NCBI RefSeq assembly: GCF_026262505.1
Contig: NC_067205.1
Span: forward strand, 12,276,001-12,340,000
Length of the DNA: 64,000 nt
Direction: 5' to 3'
Origin: Trichomonas vaginalis G3
Taxonomy: Eukaryota > Parabasalia > Trichomonadida > Trichomonadidae
In this document: positions 60,738 through 64,000 of the stretch, one piece after another
How the letters are laid out: each line of letters opens with the position of its first letter
Numbering within the stretch: position 1 is the first letter of the stretch
Program-made: the position numbers and the translations under genes
Notes under the pieces: generated by a model
Database searches by the model: none
What the model was told of the DNA's origin: nothing
Seen by the model: the letters and a program-made list of their open reading frames with translations, nothing else

Positions 60738-61535
60738 ATGGCAGAAGATATAATGGTTTATACTATTACGACTAAAAACCCTGAGTCATATAATTCTATA
60801 ACAACAAACTTACAAAGTCCTCAAGGACGGTATTGTAAACTAACTTTAAACACAATGACGACTAAAGCCTGTTTTGCTCTTTTGACACCAGAAGACTTTA
60901 TTGTTGTGAATGGTAAAAAATACTCCTTTGAAGATACTTACTCAGATATACCACCAACAGGTTTTGTTGACTTATTTAATACTTTAAGTACGGGTGTAAC
61001 ATGTGCTGCAACTAGAGCAGGTTTCATTATGTTTGGATGTCCGACTGAGTTTACTATAAACAATATGAGCTATAATACAAAACTTATTTCTGGTTTTTAC
61101 TACCAACAGTTTCCTATAACAGGAAAAGGTGTCATACAAGGAATGTCTGTTCCATTGACTTTAAGTACACCAATCTTATATATTGTTTCAAACTTAGGTT
61201 CAAAGTGTTATTCGAATGTCGACAGAAACTATTATGACCAAAAGATACTTATGCGTATAAACAATACTTTCTCTGCTGGTTTGCCTATTGTTCATTCGAA
61301 TGCAGAATTTTCAACCTTAGTGAACTCAAACACTTTGGCAAGTATAACGTTGACATTAGTTGACGCAAACTTTGTTCCTGTAAAACTTTTATGTCCTATG
61401 TATTTGTCAATGACGGCAGAAAGTTTCGAATTGGAAGATGCAACTGGTGAAAGTATTGTATTACAAGAACAACTTCAACAACAAATAGCTCAAGAACAAC
61501 AAATGCAACAAATGGAACAACAAAGTCAAGAATAA
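60738..61535 (+). CDS. Minor capsid (penton-like) protein of Polinton C (open frame whole)
   Basis: A 265-residue protein almost identical to 22381-23178. Differences are few and conservative (for example LSTGVTC against LRTDVTC), consistent with a short divergence time and past selection. The same penton-like strand signature (TLASITLTLVDANFVPVKL) and Gln-rich tail are present. The family call is as for Polinton B. Confidence 0.7.
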   Translation: MAEDIMVYTITTKNPESYNSITTNLQSPQGRYCKLTLNTMTTKACFALLTPEDFIVVNGKKYSFEDTYSDIPPTGFVDLFNTLSTGVTCAATRAGFIMFGCPTEFTINNMSYNTKLISGFYYQQFPITGKGVIQGMSVPLTLSTPILYIVSNLGSKCYSNVDRNYYDQKILMRINNTFSAGLPIVHSNAEFSTLVNSNTLASITLTLVDANFVPVKLLCPMYLSMTAESFELEDATGESIVLQEQLQQQIAQEQQMQQMEQQSQE

Positions 61536-61564
61536 AAAAAAATATTTTTTTTATTTTTATAAAA

Positions 61565-62795
61565 ATGTACAGAATAGATGTTTCAGATTTTTATGACTTC
61601 CAAGCATTCAGAAATATGTGTCCATTTCGAGACTATAACAAAGCAGTCGAGAATTTGAAACGTTTAGTCATTTATGTCGACTCTGCCCCAGAATGTTATG
61701 TCATGAAAGAATGGGATTGTCTTTAACAAACCAAGAGCAACAATAGTGTCTGAACAAGAATGTAGACAGAAACTTAAGAAAATAAAAGTCGTACAAGTTG
61801 GAATGAAGATGTTAGATGCTTGGGATATCTTATTGTCAAAGTTAGAAGATTTTTCAGTTCGAGGTATAAAGTTCTATACACCTTCTCCAAACTTCTATTC
61901 TATCTTCACTGGATATAAATATGAACAAGTAGAATGGAAAAAATATTATAGAAGCTTGGTTAGACCATGTCAAAGAAATTATATGCAATGGAAACGAAAA
62001 GGTTTATGAGTATATCTTATGTTGGTTTGCAAACATCTTACAACATCCAAGTGCTAAAAATGAAACTGCTCTCATTATAATTGGAAAACAAGGAACTGGT
62101 AAGAATACTTTCTTTACAGATATTTTGTGCAAACTGTTAGAAGGTTATTCGAATCCGAATATGACAAACTTAGAAAACATCTGCGGTAAATTTAACTCCT
62201 CAATAGAGAATATGAAACTTATAGTTGTAACGAACTTCAAAGTATAGATACAACAAAAGTTTTGAACTCAGATGCTTTGAAGAGTCTTATAACAGACAAA
62301 GTTGGAGTTGTTGAAAGAAAATATAAAGACCAAAGAGTTTGTGAAAATGTTGCAAACTTCATTATGGTTTCAAACAATGCTGTTCCGATGAAGTTAGAAA
62401 GTTCTGACAGAAGATATGTAGTTGTCAGAACGTCAGATTCTCGTATGCAAGATACAGAATATTTTGACGCTTTGTCAGAATGTTTGACATCTGACTTTTA
62501 CAACCACTTGTTCTCATATTTTATGACATTAGATATTTCAAAGTTCAATCCAAGACAAATTCCACATACCGAAGAGAGACAAACATTGTTAGAAGCAAAC
62601 AAGAGTGTATATGAACTGTTCATAGATGAAACTGACTTTGTGTCATTAGATGAAAGGTCATTGTACGATTCGTATAAACAATATTGTCAAGAATATGGTT
62701 ATATGACAGCGTCTAAACGAACATTCTTGGCAAATGTCAAAAGTCTTTTAGACGTACAGAATGGTGTATATACAAAGAAAATTTTTTCTGAGTAA
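61565..62795 (+). pseudogene. Superfamily 3 helicase of Polinton C (broken)
   Basis: Same family as 23206-24448, with Walker A (GKQGTGKNTFF), motif C (NFIMVSNN) and DRRYVVV all visible. The C-terminal part after the helicase domain (FNPRQIPHTEERQTLLEAN onward, about 80 residues) looks like the helical winged-helix-type tail that follows many D5-like helicases. Only about 36 bases separate it from the next gene, without an HNH insertion. The copy is broken. Confidence 0.85.
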
Positions 62796-62831
62796 ATTTA
62801 AAAAAAAATATTTTTTTATCCGATAGAAAAG

Positions 62832-63251
62832 ATGGCAAAATTCATCTCAGTAAACAAGTACATGTCAGGACTTAAAGAAGAACTAGACCCATTCACATAT
62901 TTGAATGTTTACTTCTACCATTTTGAAAAGTCTTCATTCAGCAAAGTTTGGAACATCGAACCAGTTAAGTTTGCTATTGTGACTAAAAATGGTGCGAAAT
63001 TTGAAGACTTAGACATAGAAGGTTTGTTAACAGTCAAAGAAAGTTTTGACAGAAGGTTTTCAAACCTTAAAGAAGGCAAAGCATACAAACTTGTTATACC
63101 TTATGAACCAAAGAAAGCAGACGACTATGAATATTATGAGTCTAAGATAGTTGAAGTTCAAGGTAAATTGGGTAAAAAGATTTTAGAGTCTAAGCCAGTG
63201 TTTGCCCCTAAAGAGGAAGAGAACATTGACATTGACCCAGAAATGTTCTAA
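62832..63251 (+). CDS. Small conserved Polinton protein, 139 residues
   Basis: An intact frame: MAKFISVNKYMSGLKEELDP, then YLNVYFYHFEKSSFSKVWNI, a basic segment and IPYEPKKADDYEYYESKIVE, ending in an acidic tail (EEENIDIDPEMF). The beta-rich start and the charged tail could suit a single-strand-binding-like or replication accessory role, since it follows the helicase gene, but there is no family match I recognise. It is convergent with the next gene, 16 bases apart. Confidence 0.75.
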   Translation: MAKFISVNKYMSGLKEELDPFTYLNVYFYHFEKSSFSKVWNIEPVKFAIVTKNGAKFEDLDIEGLLTVKESFDRRFSNLKEGKAYKLVIPYEPKKADDYEYYESKIVEVQGKLGKKILESKPVFAPKEEENIDIDPEMF

Positions 63252-63267
63252 AAATAAAATTTTATTT

Positions 63268-63720
63268 TTACATGTCAAATTTCTTTTTTTCTGGAACTGG
63301 TTCAGGTTCTTTCTTCTCTTCTTCTACTTTCTTTTCTTTCTTTTCTCTCTTCTTCTTTTCTGGTGGAGTTATGTCAAATTTCTCAGAACCATATTTATGT
63401 AAAAGTTCTTTGTCCTTTAATAGCTCATCTATTCTGTTTTCTATTTCATCTTCAAGAACAGCGCATGTGTCTTCTTTGCATTCTAAGAAGTTTTGTTGGA
63501 CTTCATCTCTCCAAGAGGCGTCATCTCTGTCAACAAGTCTGTCATTGACAAATTTTAAGACTGCTCTGCTTAATGTTTTATGGTTCTTGTCATATTCCCA
63601 GAAACAGAACTTTAGAACAAATTCACCTTTCTTGTTTACACTATGTAAGATTTTATGGTCGACAGATGTTTTGCTGTCGAAAAGCTTGTCTCGAATATAG
63701 ATAGCGAAATCGCTAGACAT
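63268..63720 (-). CDS. Small Lys/Glu-tailed Polinton protein, 150 residues
   Basis: An intact frame. The N-terminal about 110 residues (MSSDFAIYIRDKLFDSKTSV, FVLKFCFWEYDKNHKTLSRA) look folded and helical. The C-terminal 40 are a KKKREKKEKKVEEEKK low-complexity tail. It starts about 36 bases from the divergent packaging ATPase gene. Conserved with Polinton B. The family is not recognised. Confidence 0.7.
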   Translation of the reverse strand: MSSDFAIYIRDKLFDSKTSVDHKILHSVNKKGEFVLKFCFWEYDKNHKTLSRAVLKFVNDRLVDRDDASWRDEVQQNFLECKEDTCAVLEDEIENRIDELLKDKELLHKYGSEKFDITPPEKKKREKKEKKVEEEKKEPEPVPEKKKFDM

Positions 63721-63756
63721 TTTCTAAAAGATAAAAATTTTAATTTTTCTAAAAAT

Positions 63757-64000
63757 ATGTTAGAAAAAAAGTTTGCTGACATTGACAAGAAATTTGAGAA
63801 TGTTTTAAACAAGAACAAGAGGAAGTTAGAAAATGCTCAGATAAAACCTATACATGACAAGTTCTTATTTGCTCAGAATGGTATAACAGGTCTAATTGCA
63901 CCACCTGGGTCGGGTAAGACTTTCACTTATCTTAAAATGGCTGCACAACAACAAGAACTAGATGAGAAGAACCCATTCTATGAGTTAGTTGTCATTTGTA
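63757..64000 (+). CDS. DNA-packaging ATPase of Polinton C, N-terminal part (cut by window end)
   Basis: The first 81 codons of the A32/FtsK-like ATPase, with Walker A (IAPPGSGKTFTYLK) intact, closely matching 26028 onward in Polinton B. The rest lies outside the window, so whether the gene is whole cannot be judged. Confidence 0.85.
   Translation, partial: MLEKKFADIDKKFENVLNKNKRKLENAQIKPIHDKFLFAQNGITGLIAPPGSGKTFTYLKMAAQQQELDEKNPFYELVVIC

Larger units (their letters stand above)
52786..64000. mobile_element. Polinton C (Maverick-type element), left 11.2 kb, broken, continues past window
   Basis: It starts with an A-run and gtggggcttccaggggctgc, a variant of the terminal sequence of Polinton B. 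After a different first gene, it is colinear with Polinton B from about 54533 to the window end, with only a few percent difference by eye. Parts seen: 430-residue terminal gene, coiled-coil gene, major capsid, two small genes, penton-like gene, SF3 helicase, two small genes and the beginning of the packaging ATPase. It lacks the HNH insertion of B and has one extra 76-residue gene. It is broken in about seven or eight places here. The right end is not visible. Confidence 0.87.

Overview
The window looks like nuclear DNA of a parabasalid protist, most probably a Tritrichomonas-like trichomonad. It is very AT-rich, and every intact host gene is a single open frame with no visible intron. The host genes are typical of trichomonads: a BspA-like leucine-rich-repeat surface protein, type I surface proteins with a GxIAGIVIA-type membrane anchor, beta-helix surface proteins, a two-repeat Myb factor, a divergent Hsp70, a GH47 mannosidase and an ankyrin relic. 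The mobile DNA also fits: Polinton/Maverick elements and IS481-like (IS481EU) transposons. The species is inferred, not proven.

Layout. 1-2096: remnant of a mobile or viral-like element (A) with small accessory genes and two GC-rich hairpins. 2097-4107: truncated IS481-like transposon with an expanded 121-bp tandem repeat. 4544-6911: BspA-like gene with one frame disruption. 7749-9374: conserved cytosolic protein, possibly ChAPs/exomer-like. 10055-12233: broken type I surface protein. 12527-13646: broken beta-helix surface protein. 13877-15622: intact two-domain type I surface protein. 15809-39365: Polinton B, about 23.6 kb, with both ends, terminal inverted repeats and a likely 5-bp target duplication. 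40148-41575: GH47 mannosidase. 41847-42021: ankyrin relic. 42153-43133: beta-helix surface protein. 43749-45638: Hsp70. 46156-49326: full-length IS481-like transposon with about 0.8-kb terminal inverted repeats and a 15-bp target duplication. 49652-50572: Myb factor. 50573-52785: gene-poor AT-rich DNA. 52786 to the window end: Polinton C, running off the edge.

Polintons B and C share a colinear core: coiled-coil protein, double-jelly-roll major capsid protein, small genes, penton-like minor capsid protein, SF3 helicase, two small genes and packaging ATPase. They look only a few percent diverged. B also shows a retrovirus-type integrase, an MSV199/KilA-N-like DNA-binding protein, two HNH nuclease genes, a phage-like collar/fibre protein, a D12-class adenine methyltransferase and several tiny genes. 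I see no protein-primed DNA polymerase B and no maturation protease in B. An SF3 helicase and large arrays of 25-bp iterons and 106-bp palindromic repeats are present instead. Both elements are broken: B in roughly a dozen or more places, C in perhaps seven or eight within the window. They are treated here as relatively young fossils.

The points most worth a second look are: the polymerase-less, helicase- and iteron-bearing Polinton; the HNH gene present in a spacer of B and absent from C, plus its C-terminal domain found alone in element A; the swapped left ends of B and C; terminal hairpins whose stems change while staying paired; the phage-type fibre; and the bacterial-looking base composition of the IS481-like transposase.
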